This document shows positions 17,690-26,333 of a stretch of 64,000 nucleotides of DNA, one piece after another. The position numbers were made by a program, and so were the translations under genes. This DNA comes from Arminella tubonensis (GTDB lineage: Bacteria; Pseudomonadota; Alphaproteobacteria; Rhizobiales; Rhizobiaceae), in contig NZ_PCDP01000035.1 of assembly GCF_003240585.1 (NCBI RefSeq), positions 1 through 64,000 on the forward strand, given 5' to 3'. Within the stretch, counting starts at the first letter, position 1, and each line of letters starts with the position of its first letter. A model generated the notes under the pieces. It did not search any database. It was given only the letters and a program-made list of their open reading frames with translations, and was not told the DNA's origin.

Positions 17690-18733
17690 ATGGCTATTGC
17701 AAAAGGCTATGCCGCGACCGACGCGTCCAAGCCGCTCACCCCCTTCACCTTCGAGCGCCGCGAACCGAATGCCGATGACGTCGTCATCTCGGTCAAGTAT
17801 TGCGGCCTCTGCCACTCCGACATCCATCAGGCACGCAACGAATGGGGCAATTCAAAGTATCCCATGGTTCCGGGCCATGAGGTTGCCGGTGTAGTCACAG
17901 CCGTCGGTGAAAGCGTCACCAGGTTCAAGGTCGGCGATCACGTCGGCGTCGGCTGCTTCGTCAATTCCTGCGTCGGTCATGCAACGCGCAATGTCGATCT
18001 CGAGCAGTATATGCCCGGTCTCGTCCAGACCTACAACGACTTCGAGGCCGACGGCACGACGCCGACCTATGGCGGCTATTCGGACTCCATCGTCGTCAAG
18101 GAAGGCTATGTCCTTTCCTTCCCGGAAAATGTTCCGCTTGATTCCGGTGCACCGCTTCTTTGCGCCGGCATCACCCTCTACTCGCCGCTTCGCCACTGGA
18201 ATGCCGGCCCCGGCAAGAAGGTCGCGATCGTCGGCATGGGCGGTCTCGGTCACATGGGCGTCAAGCTCGGCGCGGCGATGGGAGCTGACATCACCGTCCT
18301 CAGCCAGTCGCTTTCCAAGAAGGAAGACGGCCTGAAGCTCGGCGCCAAGGAATATTACGCAACGAGCGATGCTGAAACATTCAAGAAGCTCGCCGGCACT
18401 TTCGATCTCATCATCTGCACGGTCGGCACAGTCATCGACTGGAACGCCTATCTTAACCTGCTGAAGATCGACGGCGCCATGGTGCTGGTCGGCGTTCCGG
18501 AACATCCGGTCCCGGTCCATGCCTTCTCGGTCATCGGCGGCCGCAAGAGCCTGACCGGCTCCGGCATCGGTTCGATCAAGGAAACGCAGGAAATGCTCGA
18601 CTTCTGCGGCGAGCACAACATCGTCGCCGAGATCGAGATGATCGACATCAAGGACATCAACGAAGCCTATGAGCGCGTGCTGAAGAGCGACGTGCGCTAC
18701 CGCTTCGTCATCGATATCGCGACCCTCGCCTGA
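17690..18733 (+). CDS. NADP-type zinc alcohol dehydrogenase (cinnamyl-alcohol-dehydrogenase/YahK family)
   Basis: A 347-residue medium-chain dehydrogenase that reduces aldehydes. The catalytic zinc region is intact: [10 protein letters not shown] (Cys38), PGHEVAG (His63) and the later [12 protein letters not shown]. The Rossmann motif is [14 protein letters not shown]. The lobe that normally holds four structural-zinc cysteines retains only part of them ([14 protein letters not shown]). GGAG lies 7 bp before the ATG at 17690. A strong terminator follows. Confidence 0.94.
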   Translation: MAIAKGYAATDASKPLTPFTFERREPNADDVVISVKYCGLCHSDIHQARNEWGNSKYPMVPGHEVAGVVTAVGESVTRFKVGDHVGVGCFVNSCVGHATRNVDLEQYMPGLVQTYNDFEADGTTPTYGGYSDSIVVKEGYVLSFPENVPLDSGAPLLCAGITLYSPLRHWNAGPGKKVAIVGMGGLGHMGVKLGAAMGADITVLSQSLSKKEDGLKLGAKEYYATSDAETFKKLAGTFDLIICTVGTVIDWNAYLNLLKIDGAMVLVGVPEHPVPVHAFSVIGGRKSLTGSGIGSIKETQEMLDFCGEHNIVAEIEMIDIKDINEAYERVLKSDVRYRFVIDIATLA

Positions 18734-18753
18734 TATCGTTGCGACAAGATGGC

Positions 18754-18781
18754 AAAGGGCGGCTCTCCTGAGCCGCCCTTT
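18754..18781 (+). terminator. Rho-independent-type terminator of alcohol dehydrogenase gene
   Basis: A 12-bp perfect stem, AAAGGGCGGCTC with GAGCCGCCCTTT, and a 4-base loop, 20 bp after the stop codon. Confidence 0.85.
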
Positions 18782-18812
18782 AGCCTGTTGACAAACCACG
18801 CTCGCTATTCGC

Positions 18813-18891
18813 CGTCATCCTCGGCCTCGTGCCGAGGATCTGCCGTAGATCAATCCGGTTATAGATGCTCGGGACAGGCCCGAGCATGACG
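18813..18891. repeat. RIME-like double-palindrome intergenic element
   Basis: Two hairpins lie side by side: ATCCTCGGC/GCCGAGGAT with a 5-base loop (18817-18839) and ATGCTCGGG/CCCGAGCAT with a 5-base loop (18865-18887). The element is bounded by CGTCAT and ATGACG, which are themselves inverted. This fits the rhizobial intergenic mosaic element class (RIME) by architecture and by the CTCGGG...CCCGAG core. Confidence 0.7.
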
Positions 18892-18920
18892 AGAGAAGCT
18901 GGGAGTCACTGATCCTTCTT

Positions 18921-20183
18921 CTATTCCTCCCGCATCGTTTCCTTCTGTGTGATCAGCCGGGCGCTGTGCTGGCGGCTCATGTAGATCCAGACCCAGCTCA
19001 AGGCGACAGCCAAGCGTGAGCGCGTGCCGATCAGGAAGTAGATATGGGCGATGCCCCATATCCACCAGGCGAGCCAACCGCGCAGCTTCAGCCAGCCGAA
19101 ATCGATGATTGCAGCGCTTTTTCCGATGGTTGCAAGGCTTCCCTGATGTCGATAGCGAAACGGCGCTGGCGCAGGACGACCGGCAAGCCTGGCCCTGATG
19201 ACCTTGGCGACATAGGCGCCTTGCTGTTTGGCCGCGGGCGCAATGCCAGGCACTGGCTTGCCGCTTTCCCAGATCACCATGGCCGTATCGCCAGCCACGA
19301 AAATATCCTCCTCGCCGGGCGCCCTGAGCGCCGGGTCGACGACCACCCGTCCGGCCCGATCGGCCGGCGCGCCAAGCCAGGTCGCCGCCGGCGAAGCTTG
19401 CACCCCGGCCGCCCAGACGATCGTGCGGCAGGGCACAAACGTGTCCCCCATCGTCACGCCTTCCGCCGTGCAGGCGGTAACCGCATGACCGAGGCGGACC
19501 TCTACCCCGAGCTTCTCCAGCGTCTTCTGTGCATAGGCGGAAAGATCTTCGGCAAAGCTTGAGAGAACCCGCGGCCCCGCCTCGACCAGGATCACCTTGG
19601 TCGTCCGCGTGTCGATATGGCGAAACTCCGGCGGCAGCGTCACGCGCGCCAGCTCAGAGATAATGCCCGCGAGTTCGACGCCCGTCGGCCCGGCACCGAC
19701 GATCACAAAGGTCAGCAAGGCCTCGCGGACCGCAGGATCGGTTTCCATCTCAGCCTGTTCAAAGGCCAGAAGAACACGGCGGCGGATCGTCGTCGCATCC
19801 TCCAGCGTCTTCAGCCCCGGCGCCACCGGCTCCCACTCGTCATGGCCGAAATAGGCGTGCGTGGCGCCCGTGGCCAGAACCAGCGTGTCATAACCAATGC
19901 TCTCGCCACCTTTCAGAAGGACCGTTTTTGCTTGCCGGTCGATGCCGGTGACCTCGGCCAGCAACGTCGTCACCTCGGGCCGGTCGCGATAGAGGCTGCG
20001 GATCGGCCAGGCGATTTCGGAGGTCGAAAGCAGCGTCGTTGCGACCTGGTAAAGCAGCGGCTGAAAAAGGTGATGATTGCGCCGGTCTATCAGCGTTATG
20101 CGGACGGGCGCCCCCTTGAGACCATTGACCAGTTGCAACCCCGCAAATCCACCACCGATGACGACAACATGATGTTCCTGCAT
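18921..20183 (-). CDS. Type II NADH dehydrogenase-like FAD oxidoreductase
   Basis: A 420-residue two-dinucleotide-fold flavoprotein: FAD-binding VVVIGGGFAGLQLV at the N-terminus, NAD-binding FVIVGAGPTGVELAG in the middle, and the second FAD contact DIFVAGDTA. The C-terminus has hydrophobic stretches (LAWWIWGIAHIYFLIG) and a basic tail typical of membrane-associated NDH-2, which passes electrons from NADH to quinone without pumping protons. There is a single complete gene on the minus strand with no obvious partner. Confidence 0.92.
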   Translation of the reverse strand: MQEHHVVVIGGGFAGLQLVNGLKGAPVRITLIDRRNHHLFQPLLYQVATTLLSTSEIAWPIRSLYRDRPEVTTLLAEVTGIDRQAKTVLLKGGESIGYDTLVLATGATHAYFGHDEWEPVAPGLKTLEDATTIRRRVLLAFEQAEMETDPAVREALLTFVIVGAGPTGVELAGIISELARVTLPPEFRHIDTRTTKVILVEAGPRVLSSFAEDLSAYAQKTLEKLGVEVRLGHAVTACTAEGVTMGDTFVPCRTIVWAAGVQASPAATWLGAPADRAGRVVVDPALRAPGEEDIFVAGDTAMVIWESGKPVPGIAPAAKQQGAYVAKVIRARLAGRPAPAPFRYRHQGSLATIGKSAAIIDFGWLKLRGWLAWWIWGIAHIYFLIGTRSRLAVALSWVWIYMSRQHSARLITQKETMREE

Positions 20184-20354
20184 AAAAATTCCCTCGTGGG
20201 CCCCGTGGCTAACCTAGGGCCGTTGTGGCCTGGCATCAATCTACCGCCAGCGCATGGCACCCGTGCAACCCTGGTCGACATGGCGCGAAAGCCTTTGACC
20301 TTCGCCACCCATTTATTCAGGTTGCCTCAAATGGCATAAACGGGGCGAAACGTA

Positions 20355-20684
20355 ATGGTAGAAAAGGCGGAAACCGGCCGCGAAGAACGGTCGCTATCGC
20401 GGCATATCCTTCCGACGTCAGGAACGATGATCGCGGTATGCACCACGCTGATTGGGCTGGTGAAGGTCGTCGAAGGTCGCATCGGGCCAAGCCATGTCGA
20501 CGAATATGCGGCCTTCGCCTCGCTGCTGTTCCTGGCAAGCGCTGCGACGTCCTATTTGTCGATCCGCAATATTCAGAAGCAAGCCCTGAGCAAGCGGTTG
20601 GAAACCATCGCCGATCAGTGTTTTCTTGTCGGCCTCCTCAGCATCGTGCTGATCGGCCTGTTCTTCGCCTATGAAGCGATCTGA
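20355..20684 (+). CDS. Small three-helix membrane protein, function unknown
   Basis: 109 residues with three predicted membrane segments: SGTMIAVCTTLIGLVKVV, then FASLLFLASAATSYLSI, then CFLVGLLSIVLIGLFFAY. There is no recognised domain. The ribosome-binding site is weak. It ends 6 bp from the convergent Lrp gene. The periodic hydrophobicity and GC-rich wobble use support a real gene. Confidence 0.7.
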   Translation: MVEKAETGREERSLSRHILPTSGTMIAVCTTLIGLVKVVEGRIGPSHVDEYAAFASLLFLASAATSYLSIRNIQKQALSKRLETIADQCFLVGLLSIVLIGLFFAYEAI

Positions 20685-20690
20685 TAGCCG

Positions 20691-21155
20691 TCACTCGGCA
20701 TAGCTGACGGGAATGGTGATACCGCTTTTCAGCTCTTCCATCGATATCGATGCCGCAACGTCGAAGAGTTCGACCCTGCGGACGATCTTCTTGTAGATGA
20801 CGTCGTAGTGCTCGACGCGGGGCAACACGATCTTCAGAATGTAGTCGTGATTTCCCGTCAATCGGTGCGCCTCGACGATTTCGGGAATATCGCTGATCGA
20901 CTTTCGAAATTTCTCGATCCACTCATCGGAATGATGCGCCGTCTTGATCAGCGCATAGACAGTTGTCGGCACCCCCATCTTCTCGCGGTTGAGCACGACG
21001 ATGCGCCTGGCGATGTGGCCACTTTCCTCCAGGCGCTGGATGCGCCTTGAGCAGGCCGAAACGGAAAGCGCCACACGCTCTGCAAGATCGGTCACCGAAA
21101 TGCCGGCATCGGCCTGCAGAAAATCGAGAATCTTGCGGTCGCGGTCATCCAGCAT
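20691..21155 (-). CDS. Lrp/AsnC family transcriptional regulator
   Basis: A 154-residue feast/famine regulator: N-terminal helix-turn-helix (DRKILDFLQADAG, then LAERVALSVSACSRRIQRLEE) and a C-terminal RAM amino-acid-sensing domain (AHRLTGNHDYILKIVLP). GGAGGATG precedes the ATG. It is divergent from the aspartate/glutamate racemase-family gene, its likely target; such proteins commonly respond to an amino acid handled by the neighbour. Confidence 0.94.
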   Translation of the reverse strand: MLDDRDRKILDFLQADAGISVTDLAERVALSVSACSRRIQRLEESGHIARRIVVLNREKMGVPTTVYALIKTAHHSDEWIEKFRKSISDIPEIVEAHRLTGNHDYILKIVLPRVEHYDVIYKKIVRRVELFDVAASISMEELKSGITIPVSYAE

Positions 21156-21313
21156 GGCGGCATCCTCCAGGTTGACGCGTCAGTTTTGCGCGTTCTGTCG
21201 ATTATGCGCAATAAATCGTGACAATGCTAGCTGATGAAACAAAAGAACGCAAAGACGTCGCAGCGGAATCGTCGCAATATGGGGCCTGAAGACAAAAACG
21301 GAGAACAGCAAAA

Positions 21314-22033
21314 ATGCGCACCATCGGCCTGATCGGCGGCATGAGTTTCGAGAGTTCGGCGGTCTATTATCGCCTCGTCAACGAGATGGTCCGCGCCGAA
21401 CTCGGCGGCCTCTCATCGGCTGAGGTGTTGATGCACTCCGTCAATTTTGCCGAGATCGTGGCGTTGCAGAAGGCTGGCCGTTGGGACGATGCCTCAGCCC
21501 GCCTCGGCGATGTCGCCTCGAAACTCGAATTGGCCGGCGCCGATTGCGTGCTGATCTGCACCAACACCATGCATCTGATCGCCGACGAGGTTGCCGCCCG
21601 GATTTCGATCCCGCTGATCCATATCATCGACGAAACGACGGCCGCATTGAAGTCGGCCGGATGCAAGCGACCGTTGCTGCTAGCCACCCGCTACACGATG
21701 GAGCACGGCTTCTATGTCGACCATATGGCGGCCCTCGGCGTGGAGGTCATGGTGCCCGAGGCGGACGACCGGACCACTGTGCACAACATCATCTTCGACG
21801 AGCTTTGCGCCGGCAGGATCCACGACACATCGCGCGCAAAGCTGATGGCCGTCATAGACCGGGCAAAGGCTGCAGGCGCCGACAGCGTCATCCTCGGCTG
21901 CACGGAAATCTGCCTCATCCTCGACCCGCACGGCTTGGCCCTCCCCGGCTTCGATACCACCGCAATCCACGCAAGGGCAGCGGTCGATTTCGCACTCCTG
22001 GAGGACAGGGCGACGGGGAGAAACGCGGCGTAA
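21314..22033 (+). CDS. Aspartate/glutamate racemase family protein
   Basis: A 239-residue PLP-independent racemase of the Asp/Glu/hydantoin family. It starts with MRTIGLIGGMSFESSAVYY and carries the two catalytic cysteines in ICTNTMH and LGCTEICL. GGAG precedes the ATG. It interconverts D- and L-aspartate or a related acid through two-base cysteine catalysis; substrate preference is not determined. The divergent Lrp/AsnC regulator suggests control by an amino acid. Confidence 0.93.
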   Translation: MRTIGLIGGMSFESSAVYYRLVNEMVRAELGGLSSAEVLMHSVNFAEIVALQKAGRWDDASARLGDVASKLELAGADCVLICTNTMHLIADEVAARISIPLIHIIDETTAALKSAGCKRPLLLATRYTMEHGFYVDHMAALGVEVMVPEADDRTTVHNIIFDELCAGRIHDTSRAKLMAVIDRAKAAGADSVILGCTEICLILDPHGLALPGFDTTAIHARAAVDFALLEDRATGRNAA

Positions 22034-22060
22034 GGCGGCGACGACGTCGTTTATCGCCGA

Positions 22061-23503
22061 TCAGCGCGAGGCGACGCGCGTGCTCGAGCCTGATAGACGC
22101 GGCACCACGACCATGCGGTTGACTTCGCCGCGCTGGAAGGCAGCAAGGAACCGCCGGTAATCCTTGAAGACCACGCAGCCATTGGAATCGCCGCGCCGGC
22201 CAAGCATGTAGGTATGGGCGAGCAACCCGGTCCGACCATAGACTGTACCGCCGGCGATCGGCGTCAGACGCAGCGCCTGCACGCCATGGAACATGGATTC
22301 CCGCAACGTCAGCGCATAGGTGTTCGGCGGTGTTGGGCCGCGGTTCTTCGTGCTCACGAAGCGCGGATTATCGAGCATGTTGCCAAGCCCGGAATGAGCC
22401 TCCAGCCGCTCGCCGCTTGGCAGGTAAACTGTTCCGGCAGAGATGTCGTAGACGGCGACACGGTTGTGACCGCCCGGCAGCGAAATCGCATTGTTGAACG
22501 TCGGCGCATCCTCGGTAACGCCGTCGTCAGCCCGCGCATAGGCCAGTACCGGTTCGCTCGGCCGACGGAAACGCTGCTCGGCGGCCGAACGGGCGCTTCC
22601 TGTCATCCCGCGTGGCCTGGCGGCGGGAAGCGGCACACTATCAAGCGGGTCTTCGTCTGAAGACGACCCGGCATTTGCCATCACAAGATTGAACGGGTCT
22701 TCCGAAGAGGCGTCGTCTGTCAATGAAGCGGTCTGTGTCGCAGCGGCCGCCGCAATCGGCCTTGCGCTCGGTATCGGCGGCACGAAGTCCACGACGTCGT
22801 CGGCTTGCGGCGATGCGGCATCGGCGAGCGCAACACCGACTGCTCTCTCCATGGGGCCGATTTCAGCGGTCACGGGTTCGGCTTTCGCGACTACGCTGTC
22901 GCCGAGCGAGGCACTGTCGGCAGCCCTGACCGCCATCGCCGCCATTCCGCCCGACCCGCGATCTGCGTCCGGTTTGGCCGAACCCGCAAGCGCGATGTCG
23001 ACACGCTTTTCGTTAGCAGCAATTGGTGGTGTCATGGGAGCAATGGCCGCGACCGCCGTGGTATCGATCACCGGCCGCGACGCGGCGTTGGCAAGCGCCA
23101 CCCTGAGCGCATTCTGGACTACGGCGGCTGCAAGCTTGCGGGTCGCGTTTTCGCGGTTTCCCTTTGCAACGGCGACCGCATCGCTCAATGCCTGCTGGTC
23201 TGCGGACAGAAGCGGGTGCAGGCGCGAAAATTTGGTCACATGAACGAGGCGCTGGCCCTGGGATTCCGCGGCAGGCAAGTTCGTCCGCGGCGCAAGCGAA
23301 ACCCGCGTCAGGCTATTGCGATCCGGCGAAAGCGACACGGCCATCGTCTGCATCGTGGCAAGCGTCGCCACCATCCATGCTAGCGAGGCGGTTACAACGC
23401 CGATCGCGACCGCACTGGCGAGAACTCCACGAAACCTACGCGAAGGAAGCACAAATCCGCTGAACGGACTGACGTCATTGAAGGTCTCGGTCGCAAACGC
23501 CAT
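22061..23503 (-). CDS. DUF2778 (L,D-transpeptidase-like) membrane-anchored protein
   Basis: A 480-residue protein. Residues about 20-50 form one membrane anchor (GVLASAVAIGVVTASLAWMV); a long Ala/Pro-rich, low-complexity region follows, and the last 130 residues or so form a DUF2778 domain. This ends in a YkuD-like catalytic motif: H-x10-SNGC in AHTYMLGRRGDSNGCVVF, with the nucleophilic Cys. DUF2778 is the domain of the Tlde1 peptidoglycan-targeting type VI effectors, but no T6SS gene or immunity gene is nearby, and an anchored housekeeping cell-wall enzyme is more likely. The ATG at 23503 is preferred; the frame is open further upstream without visible homology. Confidence 0.82.
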   Translation of the reverse strand: MAFATETFNDVSPFSGFVLPSRRFRGVLASAVAIGVVTASLAWMVATLATMQTMAVSLSPDRNSLTRVSLAPRTNLPAAESQGQRLVHVTKFSRLHPLLSADQQALSDAVAVAKGNRENATRKLAAAVVQNALRVALANAASRPVIDTTAVAAIAPMTPPIAANEKRVDIALAGSAKPDADRGSGGMAAMAVRAADSASLGDSVVAKAEPVTAEIGPMERAVGVALADAASPQADDVVDFVPPIPSARPIAAAAATQTASLTDDASSEDPFNLVMANAGSSSDEDPLDSVPLPAARPRGMTGSARSAAEQRFRRPSEPVLAYARADDGVTEDAPTFNNAISLPGGHNRVAVYDISAGTVYLPSGERLEAHSGLGNMLDNPRFVSTKNRGPTPPNTYALTLRESMFHGVQALRLTPIAGGTVYGRTGLLAHTYMLGRRGDSNGCVVFKDYRRFLAAFQRGEVNRMVVVPRLSGSSTRVASR

Positions 23504-23926
23504 GATACTCGTCTTCCAAACTACTGACTCAAACCCGGCCGCATCACATGACGCAACTCGACTACGGTCAGTGTGGCGACCGGCAAGCGCCGAATACCCA
23601 CTCCCGTCGCCACTTGCCGACTGTTTGGAAGAATGAAGAATCTTGGTAACTATTTCCTTTACGCCGCCCCGGTTTCGGACATCTAATATTTCTAATTGCT
23701 CACGTACCAGACCGAAGAGCATTCGGAAACCCGCCAAATTTGGCGTTTGCGTGGCGAAATCGCCTTGGCTGGCCGCTTGATTGTCGATGGCCGACGGTTG
23801 ACGGCAGCGGTTGGAAGATCGGATAAGGTGAGCAAGCCGCATGATCTACCGGGCTGAAATCACTTCTAAACCAGGATCCCCAGCCGGGCGGAACCGCAGC
23901 GCCCGGCGCTATCGAGAGGCCTTTGG
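23504..23926. other. Intergenic region, no gene seen
   Basis: A 423-bp gap between the divergent DUF2778 and histidine-phosphatase genes. It includes an AT-rich patch around 23640-23700 that could hold promoters. I see no RNA gene, repeat or convincing coding frame. Confidence 0.5.
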
Positions 23927-24508
23927 ATGAGCAGCACCTTTCCCGAAATTTATCTGGTTCGACATGGTGAAACAGAATGGAGTCTGTCCGGAAGACATAC
24001 CGGCCGTTCCGACATTCCGCTGACGAGCAGGGGCGAGGAGGCCGCGCGTGGCGTTGCCGGCCGTCTGCAGGGACAGTCGTTTGCCGCGGTCTGGTCAAGC
24101 CCGTCCCAGCGCGCCATGAACACCTGCGCGCTAGCAGGCTTCGGCTCCGAGCGTGTGGTCAAGGATGATCTGGCGGAGTGGGACTACGGCGCCTACGAAG
24201 GGCTCACCAGCAAGCAGATCCACGCCGAGCGTCCCGACTGGCAGCTGTTTCGAGACGGATGCCCCGAGGGGGAAGCGGCAGCCGACGTCGGTGCAAGGGC
24301 GGACGCGATCATCGGCCAGATCCGAGAGGCCAATGCGAGGATCCTGCTGTTTTCAAGCTCGCACTTCCTGCGGGTCCTGGGCGCCCGGTGGCTCGGCCTT
24401 CCGCCGGAAGACGGCGCCCGCTTCGTCTTGGACACGACGAGCATCAGCGTTCTCGGCTACGAGCACGACCTCGCCGAGCCCGTCATCCGCCGGTGGAACC
24501 AGATATAG
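23927..24508 (+). CDS. Histidine phosphatase superfamily (phosphoglycerate-mutase-like) protein
   Basis: 193 residues with the catalytic RHG motif near the N-terminus (YLVRHGETEWS), a second Arg in VWSSPSQRAMNT, the acidic catalytic region EWDYGAYEG and the second His in LFSSSHFLRVLGARW. Such enzymes dephosphorylate small metabolites. The complete single domain fits the cobalamin-phosphatase/PhoE-like group, but no cobalamin gene is near and the substrate is unknown. Confidence 0.92.
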   Translation: MSSTFPEIYLVRHGETEWSLSGRHTGRSDIPLTSRGEEAARGVAGRLQGQSFAAVWSSPSQRAMNTCALAGFGSERVVKDDLAEWDYGAYEGLTSKQIHAERPDWQLFRDGCPEGEAAADVGARADAIIGQIREANARILLFSSSHFLRVLGARWLGLPPEDGARFVLDTTSISVLGYEHDLAEPVIRRWNQI

Positions 24509-24527
24509 GCAGCCCAAGGCGTTCCGA

Positions 24528-25442
24528 TCAAAACATGTCGCCATGACGTGAAAAGCCATCGCTCTCGATGTCTTTCAAAGCTTTGAAGCGCTTGACCAAT
24601 ACGGCGTGCGTGGACAGTGCGTTTGCTATGCGAACGAAAAACTCTCCACGCTCCTCCGTACATTGCTCGTTCCAAGCCACAGGGTTGACCACTTTTTCGA
24701 GCCAAGGGCCAACTGCCAGCAACCGGGCTGAGCTAGCGTGATGAGGGCAAACCGCCATCGCTACGCGATCCGCGGAATATTCCTGGGCACATGTCGTCGC
24801 CCGTCCTGGCAAAACCAGGGTATTTGGAACCAACGAAATGATTATTCGCCACAATGATACATGGCCCAGTTTGTGGTGTGCGAGTTCATGCGCCAGCACA
24901 AACTCAACAATCTCCGGCGAAGTCGGCAAAAGCAATGCAATTTCAGAATGGATGACAACGTAGTTATGCCGCCGATTGCATGACAGCGCATATGCATTCA
25001 CGACACCGTTGCCGTTCGTCAAATAGAGTCGCGGCAAATGTGCCATCGCCAGGCGTCGACCAAGCTCTTGATAAACGGCAAATAGTTCAGGAAATTGCTT
25101 CGGACCGATGAGAATTGAATTGCTGCGCGCAACGGCAGCCGCAAAAAACCTGTGAAGATAGATAGCAGCCGGAGCCAAGGGCAAAAGGATTGCCATTTCC
25201 AGCGAAAAAATAGCGTCATGCGCATCGCTATCGAGACCTTTCGCCCAATCCGTTTGATCAAGCTCAATCAGTCCGATGGCAAGCGCAAACGCCAACAACG
25301 TGATTATTAGGGAAAGCCGGATCATTGGCATTTCCCAACGATGGCGTAGATTGAAGAAATTACGGGCTGGAGATGTGGGGCTACACATGGAAATTTCCAT
25401 TATTAATATTTTAGGTTGAAAATAATTTGGAAGTACCGGCAC
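24528..25442 (-). CDS. M48 family membrane metalloprotease
   Basis: Up to 304 residues. Hydrophobic segments lie at about 41-60 and 80-105, then an HExxH zinc motif (VLAHELAHHKLGH, His185-Glu186) and a downstream EYSADR that can give the third zinc ligand, as in HtpX/Ste24 proteases. The region is clearly less GC-rich than its neighbours and uses A/T-ending codons more often, a sign of recent acquisition. The start is uncertain: a GTG at 25442, or ATGs at 25400 and near 25325; no strong ribosome-binding site decides. Confidence 0.8.
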   Translation of the reverse strand: MPVLPNYFQPKILIMEISMCSPTSPARNFFNLRHRWEMPMIRLSLIITLLAFALAIGLIELDQTDWAKGLDSDAHDAIFSLEMAILLPLAPAAIYLHRFFAAAVARSNSILIGPKQFPELFAVYQELGRRLAMAHLPRLYLTNGNGVVNAYALSCNRRHNYVVIHSEIALLLPTSPEIVEFVLAHELAHHKLGHVSLWRIIISLVPNTLVLPGRATTCAQEYSADRVAMAVCPHHASSARLLAVGPWLEKVVNPVAWNEQCTEERGEFFVRIANALSTHAVLVKRFKALKDIESDGFSRHGDMF

Positions 25443-25658
25443 AATTTCCCAATGTTTTTTTGGAGATCTGTCGATAAACGTGCCGCGACACCAGATGTTC
25501 CAACTCTCTTAGATTTTATATAATTTTAACACACGCAAATCCACAACAGACGATCTACGACGTCTTGGCACTAAATGGACGTGGTTCGGTTTCGAGCAGA
25601 CTTGCTGCATCGCAAAATTTCGATTGATTTGGAAACGATCATTCCCTATTCAAGGGGA

Positions 25659-26273
25659 ATGATCACATCAACGATTCAGGCCACCAGGCTTCGCGGCCGT
25701 CCACGCGAATTCGACATGGACGCAGCTCTAGACAAGGCTCTCGCTGTCTTTTCCGAGCGCGGCTATCATGCTGCGTCGATCAGCGAGTTGACGGAAGCCA
25801 TGGGTCTGACATCGGGCAGCGTCTATAAGGCGTTCAAGGACAAGCGCGGCATCTTTCTCGCTGCCTTCGATCACTATCGCACCATCCGCCGGAAAATCGT
25901 CGACGAGAAGGTGGCAGCTGCAAGCTCCGGGCGCGAGAAGGTAATTGCATTGCTCAACGTATACGCCGACGCTTCGCACGGTGCGCAGGGGCGTTGCGGT
26001 TGCCTGGTGGTCGGCAGTGCCACCGATCTCGGCTTGTTCGACGACGAGGCAGCAAAGCGCGTTGCCCTCGCCTTCGAACAGAACGAACAGCTCCTCGTCG
26101 ATCTGCTCCGCCTGGGCAAAGCAGATGGTTCGATTCCCGATCATATAGACGTCGCGACGACATCGCGCACCCTGCTGTGCCTGATGAAAGGCATGCGCCT
26201 CGTCGGCAAGACCGGTCGGAGCCATGAAGAAATGTCCGCGGTCGCCGAGACTGCGTTGAAACTGTTGAACTGA
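25659..26273 (+). CDS. TetR family transcriptional regulator
   Basis: A 204-residue repressor: N-terminal helix-turn-helix (ALAVFSERGYHAASISELTEAMGL, read across residues about 20-43, then SGSVYKAFKDKRGIF) and a ligand-binding domain with the GRCGCLVVGSATDLG motif shared by related TetR proteins. It is 60 bp upstream of an MFS transporter gene on the same strand and probably controls it. Start: ATG at 25659, preceded by AAGGGG at short spacing. Confidence 0.9.
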   Translation: MITSTIQATRLRGRPREFDMDAALDKALAVFSERGYHAASISELTEAMGLTSGSVYKAFKDKRGIFLAAFDHYRTIRRKIVDEKVAAASSGREKVIALLNVYADASHGAQGRCGCLVVGSATDLGLFDDEAAKRVALAFEQNEQLLVDLLRLGKADGSIPDHIDVATTSRTLLCLMKGMRLVGKTGRSHEEMSAVAETALKLLN

Positions 26274-26333
26274 TTTCGCAATTTTTGATCCGGGTTCGCT
26301 CGGTCGCATCCGCACGCCCCTCGAGGAACCCGC

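Noticed and set aside
20219..20354. TTGACCTT near 20297 as a third copy of the shared operator
   Set aside because: Only a half-site without an opposing arm at proper spacing.
22061..23503. Type VI secretion effector (Tlde1) assignment
   Set aside because: No T6SS structural, adaptor or immunity gene is visible, and the protein has its own membrane anchor.
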